Positions 15,588 through 23,566 of a DNA stretch of 52,362 bases are shown here, in pieces. The position numbers were made by a program, and so were the translations under genes. Origin of the DNA: a virus; IMG/VR virus record IMGVR_UViG_3300017971_000072, positions 1 to 52,362 of that record; one strand, written 5' to 3'. Under the pieces are notes generated by a model. That model was given only the letters and a program-made list of their open reading frames with translations. It did no database searches and was not told where the DNA came from. Each line of letters starts with the position of its first letter. Position 1 is the first letter of the stretch.

Positions 15588-16391
15588 ATGGACATGTCAA
15601 TTAACGCCCACCAGAAGAAGGCCAACACTCGGTCTTTGTGGGTTTGGTTTGAAGGAGCCACCGCACTGAAGGAAGGTCAGGCGGTGTGCTACAACTGGGA
15701 TTACGGCACGGATTCGGCGGCTGATGCTCGCCGGTACAACCGTGTCGAGCTGCCGTCCACCACGAACGCCCAGCATTTCGCTGGCGTGGCAGCCAGGGCG
15801 TACAGTGCCAAGTCTACTGGCCAGCTTATCGAGATTTTCGGCCCCGGTAGCATTTGCAGTGTCTATTGTAAGGCCGATTGCACGATTGGTGTTGGGCTCC
15901 TGACGTTCGACGTGACCAGCTCGTACGAAGGCTGGTTCCGATACGAAGGGCTCCCAGGCAAGGGGTCAGCTCGTCCGCTTCAGACGGTCGATCGGTCCAC
16001 CGATGCCGGCCTAGTGCTCTGTAGGCTGATGGAAGGCCCGCAGTCCGGTGGCGTCGAGGTGGTTCAGCTCGTGGACGATACCGCGTTTGTAATGATGGTC
16101 GGAGGCACATCGCTCCTAATCGGGGCGGCCTGTACCACTTCATCGCCGGCCGAGGAGATTGTTGACGGCACGATCGAGGGCCTTCTCAAGAAGGTCGAGA
16201 TTATCACTACGGCCGTGACCACCAACGAGGCTCGGGTCAATATCGAGAACGACGATGGTAACGAGCCTGCTGACGGTACCCAAGACCTCGATGGTCTTGA
16301 ACTTGGCGCTGTTGGCGATCAGTGCGTCCTGGAATGGGCCGCCAATAGTTGGAACATTCGCGGTGCGAATGGTTGCACCCTGGTTTCGTAA
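15588..16391 (+). CDS. Capsid-associated (decoration-type) protein
   Basis: 267 residues, glycine/valine/threonine-rich with short beta segments (EGQAVCYNWDYGTDS, FAGVAARAYSAKSTGQ). Proteins of this type follow the major capsid gene in several phages. Role is probably decoration or stabilisation of the shell. GAAAGGAATAAAC gives a good ribosome site. A 13-bp-stem hairpin ends the gene, so the capsid pair may have its own mRNA 3' end. Confidence 0.6.
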   Translation: MDMSINAHQKKANTRSLWVWFEGATALKEGQAVCYNWDYGTDSAADARRYNRVELPSTTNAQHFAGVAARAYSAKSTGQLIEIFGPGSICSVYCKADCTIGVGLLTFDVTSSYEGWFRYEGLPGKGSARPLQTVDRSTDAGLVLCRLMEGPQSGGVEVVQLVDDTAFVMMVGGTSLLIGAACTTSSPAEEIVDGTIEGLLKKVEIITTAVTTNEARVNIENDDGNEPADGTQDLDGLELGAVGDQCVLEWAANSWNIRGANGCTLVS

Positions 16392-16411
16392 GCGGGGCAG
16401 GATCGGGGCAG

Positions 16412-16449
16412 GGGGTCCGCCAGGTTTCTCTCTTCGCCTGGCGGACCCC
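16412..16449 (+). terminator. Strong hairpin after the capsid genes
   Basis: Perfect 13-bp stem (GGGGTCCGCCAGG at 16412-16424 with its complement at 16437-16449) and a 12-base pyrimidine loop. No T-run follows, so it is either a weak or factor-assisted terminator or a stabilising mRNA 3' end. The tRNA-like element begins 6 bases later. Confidence 0.65.
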
Positions 16450-16455
16450 AGTGGT

Positions 16456-16526
16456 CCCTCGGTAGTTCAACTGGTAGAGCCCACTTCGTAGAAGATGACA
16501 TCTAGGTTCGAGTCCTAGCCGGGGGT
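16456..16526 (+). tRNA. tRNA-like element with a non-standard anticodon arm
   Basis: Acceptor CCCTCGG (16456-16462) pairs with CCGGGGG (16519-16525). TA is followed by a D arm GTTC-AACTGGTA-GAGC. The T arm CTAGG-TTCGAGT-CCTAG is canonical. The region between D and T arms is only 21 bases and cannot form a 5-bp stem with a 7-base loop without mismatches; it folds better as CTTC-GTA-GAAG. If read as an anticodon loop, GTA (Tyr) is the likeliest triplet, with two stem mismatches. No CCA is encoded. The acceptor strand GGGGG also lies where the ribosome site for the gene at 16531 should be. Either a decayed tRNA or a tRNA-mimicking control element. Confidence 0.55.
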
Positions 16527-16530
16527 CTTG

Positions 16531-17535
16531 ATGGCAGAGAGTGGTCTTAGCCTTGGTTGGTCTGACTTCAAGAAGGAAGTCGGCTGGTTCATGGGGTATG
16601 GTCGCGACCCCACAGCCTGGAGCGAGGATCAGACTAGTGAGATAGAGAGTATTGTTCAGTCTGGTGTCAGGCGGGTCTATTACCCAGTCAGCCAGACGCC
16701 AGGCATCGCCGGCTATGAATGGTCGTGGTTGCGGCCGACAAGCATCATCTACCTCGGAGCGTCTGGAAGCGACGGAACGATTACTGGCGACCAGTTTGAT
16801 TCGGCCACCTATACGAATTGGGTGACCCAGGGTATCACCACCGACGACACCGTGACGATCTCGGCAGTCGGCTCTGGCGATACTCCGCTTGATGAGTACA
16901 CGATCTCGTCTGTGGCGATCGGGGCCATTACGCTCGGCTCGTCTCCCGGCGACGGATCGAGTCTTACGTTTCTCGTCGGTCGGAGTCCTGCGAATTACTC
17001 GCTGCCCGACGATTTTGGGCGGCTTATCGGCGAGTTGCACTTCAAGCCAGACGACCAGTACGCCGCGGTCAAGGTGTGCTCCGTCGCCGATATGCTGGAG
17101 ATGCGGGCCATCGAGGACCGTACCGGGGCGCCGGCTTTCGCGGCAGTTCGGCCTAAAGCCTGGGATCGAACTACTGGCCAGCGCTGGGAAATCTTGTTTT
17201 GGCCAAGACCGGACACCAGCTACACGCTCTACTGTGAGTATGAGGCATACAGTGGAGCGTTGTCTGACAGTTACCCCTATCCACTCGGCGGCATGGAACT
17301 GGCGGAGCTGTATATCGAGAGCTGCCTGGCGGTTGCCGAGCAGCGCTTTAACGATGAGGTTGGTCTGCACACTCAGGCATATCAGGCATTTTTGACTGAT
17401 GCGGTTACCAGAGACCGTAAGCGCTCCGCCAGGTACTACGGACGCATGGGTCAGCCTAAAACACACAGGGAGCGCCGAGCCAGGGGTGATACTGGTGGCA
17501 CGTACCCAATCACCTACTCAGGGGAGTTGATTTGA
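16531..17535 (+). CDS. Head-tail adaptor-like protein with an inserted beta-domain
   Basis: 334 residues from ATG 16531 (a TTG at 16528 is less likely). The outer parts fit podovirus connector/adaptor proteins: an N-terminal helical WSDFKKEVGWFMGYG, YSLPDDFGRLIGELHF, and a C-terminal YPLGGMELAELYIESCLAVA helix. Residues about 78-153 are an inserted beta-rich repeat domain that recurs in the protein at 21227. It probably joins portal to tail. The only ribosome-site candidate overlaps the tRNA-like acceptor stem. Confidence 0.65.
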   Translation: MAESGLSLGWSDFKKEVGWFMGYGRDPTAWSEDQTSEIESIVQSGVRRVYYPVSQTPGIAGYEWSWLRPTSIIYLGASGSDGTITGDQFDSATYTNWVTQGITTDDTVTISAVGSGDTPLDEYTISSVAIGAITLGSSPGDGSSLTFLVGRSPANYSLPDDFGRLIGELHFKPDDQYAAVKVCSVADMLEMRAIEDRTGAPAFAAVRPKAWDRTTGQRWEILFWPRPDTSYTLYCEYEAYSGALSDSYPYPLGGMELAELYIESCLAVAEQRFNDEVGLHTQAYQAFLTDAVTRDRKRSARYYGRMGQPKTHRERRARGDTGGTYPITYSGELI

Positions 17536-17819
17536 TGCCGCGATATAACCGCGAATTGCTGATGGATTCCGAGAAGCTCGGCATTGATCCAGAAGTTCTT
17601 ATGAAACTTAGGTACAGAGCGAAGCGGCAGCAAGAAGATCAGTTCATTAACGAGCAACTGGCTGCCCGGCAACAGGCTCGCGCTGCTGAGCAAGCGGCGC
17701 AACCAGTGCAGCAGCCGACGCAGCGTGAAATCGATATCGCTGAGGCGGAGCAGCGGCGTCGGCAGGTATGGGAACGGGTTCCAGGCCTCAGGAACTTGAT
17801 ACAAGCACTCGGAGGGTAG
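17535..17819 (+). CDS. Small coiled-coil structural protein
   Basis: 94 residues. The ATG overlaps the previous stop by one base. Mainly helical and glutamine/alanine-rich (QLAARQQARAAEQAAQ), with a hydrophobic end (VPGLRNLIQALGG). It lies between connector and decoration-like genes and is probably a virion or assembly component. No family recognised. Confidence 0.6.
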   Translation: MPRYNRELLMDSEKLGIDPEVLMKLRYRAKRQQEDQFINEQLAARQQARAAEQAAQPVQQPTQREIDIAEAEQRRRQVWERVPGLRNLIQALGG

Positions 17820-17821
17820 TG

Positions 17822-18127
17822 ATGCTGGATAGTCACACGTTTTCTGGCACTGATAGCGAGCAGATTATTGCTGCTGATGAGAATCGCGATCATATCACGA
17901 TTCAGAATCATACGACATCTGCGCCGGTGTTTCTCGGATTTGGTGAAACTGCCGTGAACAACAAAGGCATCAAGCTGATTTATCCTGGTTGCTCAGTGAG
18001 GGTCACTGGCGCCAAAGCACGGTTGGCTGTATACGGAATTGAGCCTACTGGCACTGGCGGGACGGTAGGAATCGAAACAACGGAAGACGTTGAGTACCGC
18101 CCTGGATCGTACGCATACGGGTATTGA
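17822..18127 (+). CDS. Small beta-domain virion protein (paralogue of next gene)
   Basis: 101 residues. IIAADENRDHITIQNHTT, VFLGFGETAV and GCSVRVTGAKARLAVYG correspond one by one to segments of the next protein. This is therefore a tandem duplication. The domain looks like a small beta-sandwich found in phage capsid or tail decoration proteins. Two bases separate it from the gene before. Confidence 0.6.
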   Translation: MLDSHTFSGTDSEQIIAADENRDHITIQNHTTSAPVFLGFGETAVNNKGIKLIYPGCSVRVTGAKARLAVYGIEPTGTGGTVGIETTEDVEYRPGSYAYGY

Positions 18128-18129
18128 GA

Positions 18130-18804
18130 ATGTCCGCATCTTCTTGGGCTGTTGTCGGCGGCGCCGACAGTGCATTGATTCTTGCTGCCGATGAGTATCG
18201 CGATGAGATGCTTATCCAGTTACAGAGCATGGCCGCAGATGGTGCAGACCCGGTGTTCCTGGGTTTTGGTGAGGATGCTGTCAGTGAAAGCGGCCTTTTC
18301 CTTGGCAGTATTGGCCATACGGTACGTGTGCTTGGAGCAAAGGCGAGGCTGGCAGTGTATGCCCTGAGTGCTGCCAATGCCTCTGGAGGTATTGAAACAC
18401 ACACGAGTATTGAGTATAGGCATACGCTCAACTATCCAATCTGGCAGAAGTTACCGGAACAAGGGCATGGACCGGAACTCATCCATGCTTCTCCATTGGA
18501 TGATTACGATGCGGTCGTGACAACCTGGGACCCGTTCCTTCTCATATTCGATATGAACGTGGTCGCTGGTGCCGGCAGTTTCACGCTGCATTTGGCAAGT
18601 GATGATTCAGTAGTTGAGACAGTCGATATAGGCGACGCAACAGTCGATGGAGGAACTTGTGAATTCTCTTTGCTTGCGCCATTGACTCCGGCCACTGAGT
18701 ACTACATCAAGGCCACGCCAGGCATTCTCACGAATGAGGATTCGACCCCATGGGCCGGAATCACAGACGAGACAACCTGGAACTTCACCACGGGAATGCT
18801 GTAA
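18130..18804 (+). CDS. Virion protein: duplicated beta-domain plus SbsA/Ig-like domain
   Basis: 224 residues. Residues 1-100 are homologous to the preceding 101-residue protein (LILAADEYRDEMLIQL, VFLGFGEDAV, RVLGAKARLAVYA). Residues about 110-224 look like a bacterial Ig/SbsA-type domain (ASPLDDYDAVVTTWDPFLLI, then PATEYYIKATPGI, ending TWNFTTG). Such domains mediate weak surface binding, so a decoration or fibre role is likely. Confidence 0.65.
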   Translation: MSASSWAVVGGADSALILAADEYRDEMLIQLQSMAADGADPVFLGFGEDAVSESGLFLGSIGHTVRVLGAKARLAVYALSAANASGGIETHTSIEYRHTLNYPIWQKLPEQGHGPELIHASPLDDYDAVVTTWDPFLLIFDMNVVAGAGSFTLHLASDDSVVETVDIGDATVDGGTCEFSLLAPLTPATEYYIKATPGILTNEDSTPWAGITDETTWNFTTGML

Positions 18805-18826
18805 GAAACACACAGGAGACGAGTAA

Positions 18827-18934
18827 ATGAGCAAATTCACTGAATGGTCCGAGAAGACTGGGATTCCAACGTGGGCCTTCTTTGTGGCGACTGGTGTTGC
18901 GATTCTCGTCGTCCTGAAGGTTCTGTTTTCGTAG
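18827..18934 (+). CDS. 35-residue membrane protein
   Basis: Reads MSKFTEWSEKTGIPTWAFFV and then VATGVAILVVLKVLFS: one transmembrane helix after a polar N-terminus. CAGGAG lies 9 bases before the ATG. Placed in the tail region, it could be a small holin or a virion membrane peptide. No family recognised. Confidence 0.55.
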   Translation: MSKFTEWSEKTGIPTWAFFVATGVAILVVLKVLFS

Positions 18935-18956
18935 GTTTGCGTTAAGGAGGGTCTTT

Positions 18957-18992
18957 GTGCTGCTGGGACGCTGGAGGTTTCTTGGTTTCTGA
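18957..18992 (+). CDS. Possible 11-residue leader peptide
   Basis: GTG at 18957 is preceded by TAAGGAGG, close to a perfect ribosome site, at 6-7 bases. The frame encodes only VLLGRWRFLGF before TGA. It precedes the gene at 19008 by 15 bases and could couple or regulate its translation. It may also be a relic. Confidence 0.3.
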   Translation: MLLGRWRFLGF

Positions 18993-19007
18993 GTAAGGGG
19001 CAAATCG

Positions 19008-20474
19008 ATGATTCAACGAGTCTGTAGTTTGCTGCGCATGCAGCCGCCAGTCATTACGAACCGAGGGCTGTTGTTCGCGTCTGGTGCAACGGTTCCGACT
19101 GACGGGACCGATGGGTACCAGGTGGGATGTCTTTTTCAACACACTGATGGCGGGGCTGGTACTGCTCTCTACTTGAATGAAGGGAGCGTTACGTCATGTG
19201 ACTTTAATCCAATCGACGCAGGCGACATCGATGTGTCATTGGATGTTGGTGAATTCTCTTCGCTTGATGCAGGGAGCGGAATTGCTCTTTCTTCAGACGA
19301 TCGATCTGCCGTTGCTGTTTATGGTGACGATAATGGATTGAGCATAGCCTCGAATGTCTACAACCTGCGAACGCGGCTTTTGCTGACTGTCGATCAAGCC
19401 GGTGCTTCGATCCGTGCTCTCATGGCACAACTGAAGTGTGCTGATGGCGTGGATGTCGAAACTGGCATCTACACTGCAAGTCAGGGCTACCTGGAGCTGG
19501 CCGGCACGCATATCGCCAAGAATGGTGCCACCCTGTCGTGTATCGATGCAAGCCTGGAGATCGGCACCAAGCTCACAACGAATGTCGGTGGCGAAGCGTG
19601 TGGTATCCACGTTGAGACGACTGGTGCTGGCACGATCACCAATAACGGCACGTGCGCAGGTATTTTGATCGACAAGGCGGCTGGCGCGGCCGATTGGCCG
19701 ATGGGTCTGTATGTCCTGAATTCGACGATTGGCATTGATATTGGGACTGCCACTACTGGCCTCAATTTCAGCGGCACGTACACTGGCAATGCGATCGACT
19801 TCTCAAATGCGACGATCGACCCGACCGGCTCGAACGGTCCTTGTTTCATTCGTGCGGGAACGTATGCGAGCCCGATCGATTACGGTGCTGATAACCACCA
19901 GAGCGGCATGATGCGTCTTTATTCGACGTGCTCTGGAGACAGCAGTAGTTACGATCGTGGTATCTTCATCTACACCGAGACGACTGGCGCGAAGGCTGCT
20001 TTTCCGGTTGCCGGATTGGCAGAGGCGAATAACACGGGCACTGGGCCAAGGAAACTCCAGGCAGCACAGTTTATTGCACATCTCGGGGCTCAGAGTTCCG
20101 GTGCGCACTTGGTGACTTTAGGTGGTGATGCGACTGCTGGTATGTATGCTGCCTGGCTGAAGGTGGCTGCTTCAGGAACCGCCGTGTGTGACTCAGGGTC
20201 TCGTGTGGCCTGTGCTTGGGTCGATAACCAAATGAGTGGGACCGTCTCTGGTGAGGAATATGGTATCTTCGCCACGACTGGTGCCAGTCGGCCCGATGCC
20301 TTCATTGGCTTCGAGACCACCTCGTCCGGGTACGATCAGCTTCTCTACTTCGACGAGACGTTTAATTCTGGCGCAGGAACGTGCATCACGACAGAGGCGG
20401 TGCCTGGAACCCAGGACGCCAGGATTAAGGTCTATTACGACGGAAAGCAGTATTACCTCGCATTGTATAGGTAA
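19008..20474 (+). CDS. Large glycine/threonine-rich virion protein
   Basis: 488 residues, mainly short beta segments with repeats of TTGAGTITNNG and GTATTGLNFSGTYTGNA type. The pattern suggests a beta-helical or fibre-like surface protein, possibly a head fibre given its place between decoration genes and tail. AAGGGG precedes the ATG. No family recognised. Confidence 0.6.
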   Translation: MIQRVCSLLRMQPPVITNRGLLFASGATVPTDGTDGYQVGCLFQHTDGGAGTALYLNEGSVTSCDFNPIDAGDIDVSLDVGEFSSLDAGSGIALSSDDRSAVAVYGDDNGLSIASNVYNLRTRLLLTVDQAGASIRALMAQLKCADGVDVETGIYTASQGYLELAGTHIAKNGATLSCIDASLEIGTKLTTNVGGEACGIHVETTGAGTITNNGTCAGILIDKAAGAADWPMGLYVLNSTIGIDIGTATTGLNFSGTYTGNAIDFSNATIDPTGSNGPCFIRAGTYASPIDYGADNHQSGMMRLYSTCSGDSSSYDRGIFIYTETTGAKAAFPVAGLAEANNTGTGPRKLQAAQFIAHLGAQSSGAHLVTLGGDATAGMYAAWLKVAASGTAVCDSGSRVACAWVDNQMSGTVSGEEYGIFATTGASRPDAFIGFETTSSGYDQLLYFDETFNSGAGTCITTEAVPGTQDARIKVYYDGKQYYLALYR

Positions 20475-20479
20475 TTGAC

Positions 20480-20671
20480 ATGCAGTTGAGCGAATCTGTA
20501 GTTCACACTCATGTCAAGCGATCCGGTACCGAGGAGGTTGTATTGCCTGCTGGAACTACACTCAAGATTGAGACAAGTCCTGGTGGAACAGAGATCCTGA
20601 ACGTCGAGGTACCAGCGGGTAAGGAATGGAGTGCATGTCTCATGGTTAGCGTGGACGAAACTGACGTGTAG
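20480..20671 (+). CDS. Small beta-rich protein
   Basis: 63 residues, all short beta segments (VVLPAGTTLKIETSPGG, then TEILNVEVPAGKEWSAC). Begins 5 bases after the preceding gene and ends just before a terminator hairpin, so it closes this part of the operon. Probably a virion accessory of the preceding protein. Confidence 0.6.
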   Translation: MQLSESVVHTHVKRSGTEEVVLPAGTTLKIETSPGGTEILNVEVPAGKEWSACLMVSVDETDV

Positions 20672-20686
20672 TCAGGTAACGATTGC

Positions 20687-20730
20687 GCCTGGCGCCCCTT
20701 GCTTGCTCGGGGCGCCGGGCTGCCCTTTTC
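20687..20730 (+). terminator. Rho-independent terminator candidate
   Basis: GGCGCCCC (20691-20698) pairs with GGGGCGCC (20709-20716) around a 10-base loop; GCC/GGC and a G-T pair extend the stem to 12 bp. CTTTTCCTGTT follows. It is placed right after the stop at 20671. Confidence 0.7.
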
Positions 20731-20750
20731 CTGTTCGTAAGGAGAGACAC

Positions 20751-21329
20751 ATGAAGCTCGGTTACATCTTTGGAGCAATCGACGCTTGGAGGAAACTCGC
20801 TAGTTTGCGAATGAAGCCGAGAATGGCTTATCGGCTGGCCAAGTATGCCAAGGAAGTTTCTGCTGAATGGGAGTTCACTGAGAAACAGCGTGTGGCGCTG
20901 ATTCACGAACTGTCCGGCGTTCCGGAAGGGCAGCCAGCTTCGATACAGCAGGGGACACCTGAGTTCGCGAAGTATACTAAGCGATTCATGGAGATCATGG
21001 AAACGGACTGCGATCTCAGAAAGATCGACTTGAACTTCGACAAAGTGCTGGATGCCATTGGCGAGAATCAGGAGAATGAACTGACACCGCAGGAGGTTGA
21101 TGTATTGCTGCCATTCTTCTCGGAGTCAGGAACTCGCGCTCGCCGAGGCGGCTTGACGTACCTGGACGAAACACATACCCGGCGGTCCGGCCTCAGCGCG
21201 GGGCCGCCGGTTTTCATAGGTAGACGATGGGGCGAAAGCGTAGACTCAACATCCAGTTCCCTCTTGCCGGCCTCAATCGCGAGGGGGCCTATCGACAGCA
21301 ACCTCCGTATACTTCGCAGGACATGCTGA
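20751..21329 (+). CDS. Helical phage protein with a suspicious C-terminal extension
   Basis: The open frame gives 192 residues, but only the first ~125 look genuine (WRKLASLRMKPRMAYRLAKY, FTEKQRVALIHELSG, TPQEVDVLLPFF). After that the frame runs through a terminator hairpin (21179-21214) and 103 bases into the next gene. Shifting +1 near 21115-21127 gives QELALAEAA and a stop at 21154-21156, a far more natural end 22 bases before the terminator. So there is a frameshift, either a sequence error, a mutation or programmed. AAGGAGAG precedes the ATG. Function unknown. Confidence 0.6.
   Translation: MKLGYIFGAIDAWRKLASLRMKPRMAYRLAKYAKEVSAEWEFTEKQRVALIHELSGVPEGQPASIQQGTPEFAKYTKRFMEIMETDCDLRKIDLNFDKVLDAIGENQENELTPQEVDVLLPFFSESGTRARRGGLTYLDETHTRRSGLSAGPPVFIGRRWGESVDSTSSSLLPASIARGPIDSNLRILRRTC
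21179..21214 (+). terminator. Rho-independent terminator
   Basis: Ten-bp GC-rich stem (CCGGCGGTCC at 21179-21188 with GGGCCGCCGG at 21201-21210, one G-T pair), 12-base loop, then TTTT. It lies just before the gene at 21227 and marks the expected end of the gene at 20751. Confidence 0.7.
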
Positions 21330-23566
21330 ATGTCTGGCCGCGTGGCCCACTTGAAAGTAGAGAGCGAGGGGGCAGCAGGCCGGGCTTAATCAAGTCGCAC
21401 ATTACTGATCTCGGATCGAATGTGCGACTTCTCTATCCGATGACGCTGGCGCTTGGCGACAACTTCACGGCCTGGAGCGATGTCTTCGCAGGCACGGCAC
21501 TCGCCTCAGTATGGTCGCAGGCATCGTGGGCTGACGATACTCCGGACATCCTGCCATTTGCGCTTGCGTCTGTGGACTACAGCACAAGCGAAGGCGAGGT
21601 CGTTCGCGATGCACTCTCGATCGACACGTCAGAGAACTACACTGTCGAGATGTTCATCGTGCCGTATGACGGTGAGTTCCACGGCAAGTACCGGCTCTAC
21701 CTGCGGCTCGACGACACGACACCGGCCTACGCCACGGACGGCGTGCAAATCGAGCTGACCATGACGGGCTCGGATGGCTCGTGGTCAGGGACCCTGAAGT
21801 CCTACACCGGCTCGGTCGCCACGACAACTGACTCGGATTCAGGAACGATTACGACGCCGGCGCCGGGCTGGCTCTCGGCTGTAGTAAGCGGGGACGATGT
21901 GGATGTGTACTGGCACGGCACGAAGATTCTCTCGGGGACTGTGGATTCGCACTCTGGTGCCCGTGTTGGCTTCGGGCTCGAATGCACTGAGGCCGGCGGT
22001 ATCTGCCTGGTGAACACGTTCCGTGTTCAGTATTTCTCGACCAGCACAATCAGTGGTTCGCGAACAATGCTTGTCGCTTCGGCCGGTGGGAAGCTCTACT
22101 ACGAAGAGACCTATGGCACGATGACGGAGCTTACTACAGACCTAACTTTGGCCAGCGACAAGCCAGTCAACGCCGTCCAATCTGGACAGAAGCTCTACAT
22201 CGCCGACTATGGGCTTCGGGTGACAGGCACAGATGGCACGGTCTCCGGTAATGATCTGGACGCTGCTAGTGTTGCTGATTGGACGGCTCACAGTATCAGT
22301 GCGCATGATGATGTCGTAGTCATTTCAAATGGAACCGGAGATACGACCGATGGCACTTACACTATCGATTCGATTGCGGCCGGAGCTATTACGCTCAATG
22401 ATGCGCCCGGCGATGGAACCTGCACGTTTCGCGTAGAGCGTGGCCCGAAGGTCTATGATCCATCAGCCGGCACTCTCTCGCTTCTCACGGCCGAAGGTGC
22501 GCCGAGTTTACAGGCGCCGACGGGCTGTCCATTGATCGCCAGGTTCCTGGATCGAATCTTCCTGGGTGGCGCCGACATTGCGCCGCACGTCTGGTATGCG
22601 GCCAGGCAGAGTGACGAAGATGATTGGGACTATTCGCAAGAAGACAGCCAGCGCGCTGTAGCTGGCACTGCCTCTGAGGCTGGTACGCCTGGTGGGCCGC
22701 TGACGGCAATTGCAGCTCATAGCGACGACTATCTGATTCTTGGATGCCGGAATGAGCTATGGATGATGCGCGGCGATCCGGTCTACGCACCAGACCTTGA
22801 TGCTGTCAGTCATATTGTCGGAATCGTTGGGCCAACAGCTTGGTGCATCGGACCAGAGGGTGAGTTGGTTTTCCTGACACTTGATGGCCTGTATATCCTG
22901 CCGGCCGGTGGTGGCGCGAAACCTGTTCCTGTTTCGCACGATATTCTCCCTCGGGAATTCAAGAATCTCCATCCGGAGACGACCACGATTTCCATGGAGT
23001 TCGACACCGAGAACAACGGCGTCCATATCTTCCTGTGCCCGGACTCATCAAATGCACGAACACACTGGTTCTTTCACTGGGGCCGCAAGACCTTCTGGCC
23101 GGTTACTCTATCCGCAGATCACGAACCCCTGGCGACCTGTAATTACCAGGCGACGTGTGTGGAGGACTCCTCTGTTCTCCTTGGTGGGCGAGACGGCTAC
23201 CTCCGGCGATTTTCCGGGCTTGCAGAGAACGACTGCGGGACCACGTTCTCGTCTTACGTAGAGATGGGGCCGCTGCCGCTGGCAAGCGACGGACACGTTG
23301 GGACGCTGCTTGAATTGGACGGCGTGTTGGCAGCAGATAGTGCAGATGTGACGTGGGCGATTCAGCCGGCGCTGACGTTCGAAGGGGCGACCACGGCCAC
23401 GGCCTCCGCCACTGGAACGTGGAGCGGCGGCCTGAACGCCACAGTGCGCCGGCCATGCCGTGGGCAGGCGTGTATCCTGAAGTTGACTGGCACGGCAGGG
23501 AGCGCTTGGGCGTTCGAGAATGCGATCGCCACTGTGATGGATTCAGGTCGGCGGAGAATCGCATGA
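21227..23566 (+). CDS. Tail protein (tubular/stabilisation type), multi-domain
   Basis: 779 residues. The basic N-terminus RKRRLNIQFPLAGLNREG, followed by PPYTSQDMLNVWPRG, is typical of podovirus tail tubular or stabilising proteins. About residues 80-270 look like a concanavalin/LamG-type domain (FIVPYDGEFHGKYRLYLRL, GVQIELTM). Residues about 335-408 repeat the beta-domain inserted in the adaptor at 16531. The rest resembles a beta-propeller (IARFLDRIFLGGAD, HSDDYLILGCRNELWMMRG). It probably forms the short tail or its receptor-facing shell. Confidence 0.65.
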   Translation: MGRKRRLNIQFPLAGLNREGAYRQQPPYTSQDMLNVWPRGPLESRERGGSRPGLIKSHITDLGSNVRLLYPMTLALGDNFTAWSDVFAGTALASVWSQASWADDTPDILPFALASVDYSTSEGEVVRDALSIDTSENYTVEMFIVPYDGEFHGKYRLYLRLDDTTPAYATDGVQIELTMTGSDGSWSGTLKSYTGSVATTTDSDSGTITTPAPGWLSAVVSGDDVDVYWHGTKILSGTVDSHSGARVGFGLECTEAGGICLVNTFRVQYFSTSTISGSRTMLVASAGGKLYYEETYGTMTELTTDLTLASDKPVNAVQSGQKLYIADYGLRVTGTDGTVSGNDLDAASVADWTAHSISAHDDVVVISNGTGDTTDGTYTIDSIAAGAITLNDAPGDGTCTFRVERGPKVYDPSAGTLSLLTAEGAPSLQAPTGCPLIARFLDRIFLGGADIAPHVWYAARQSDEDDWDYSQEDSQRAVAGTASEAGTPGGPLTAIAAHSDDYLILGCRNELWMMRGDPVYAPDLDAVSHIVGIVGPTAWCIGPEGELVFLTLDGLYILPAGGGAKPVPVSHDILPREFKNLHPETTTISMEFDTENNGVHIFLCPDSSNARTHWFFHWGRKTFWPVTLSADHEPLATCNYQATCVEDSSVLLGGRDGYLRRFSGLAENDCGTTFSSYVEMGPLPLASDGHVGTLLELDGVLAADSADVTWAIQPALTFEGATTATASATGTWSGGLNATVRRPCRGQACILKLTGTAGSAWAFENAIATVMDSGRRRIA

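Noticed and set aside
16412-16530. A fully functional tRNA gene
   Set aside because: The anticodon arm cannot fold normally and no CCA is encoded; kept as tRNA-like only.
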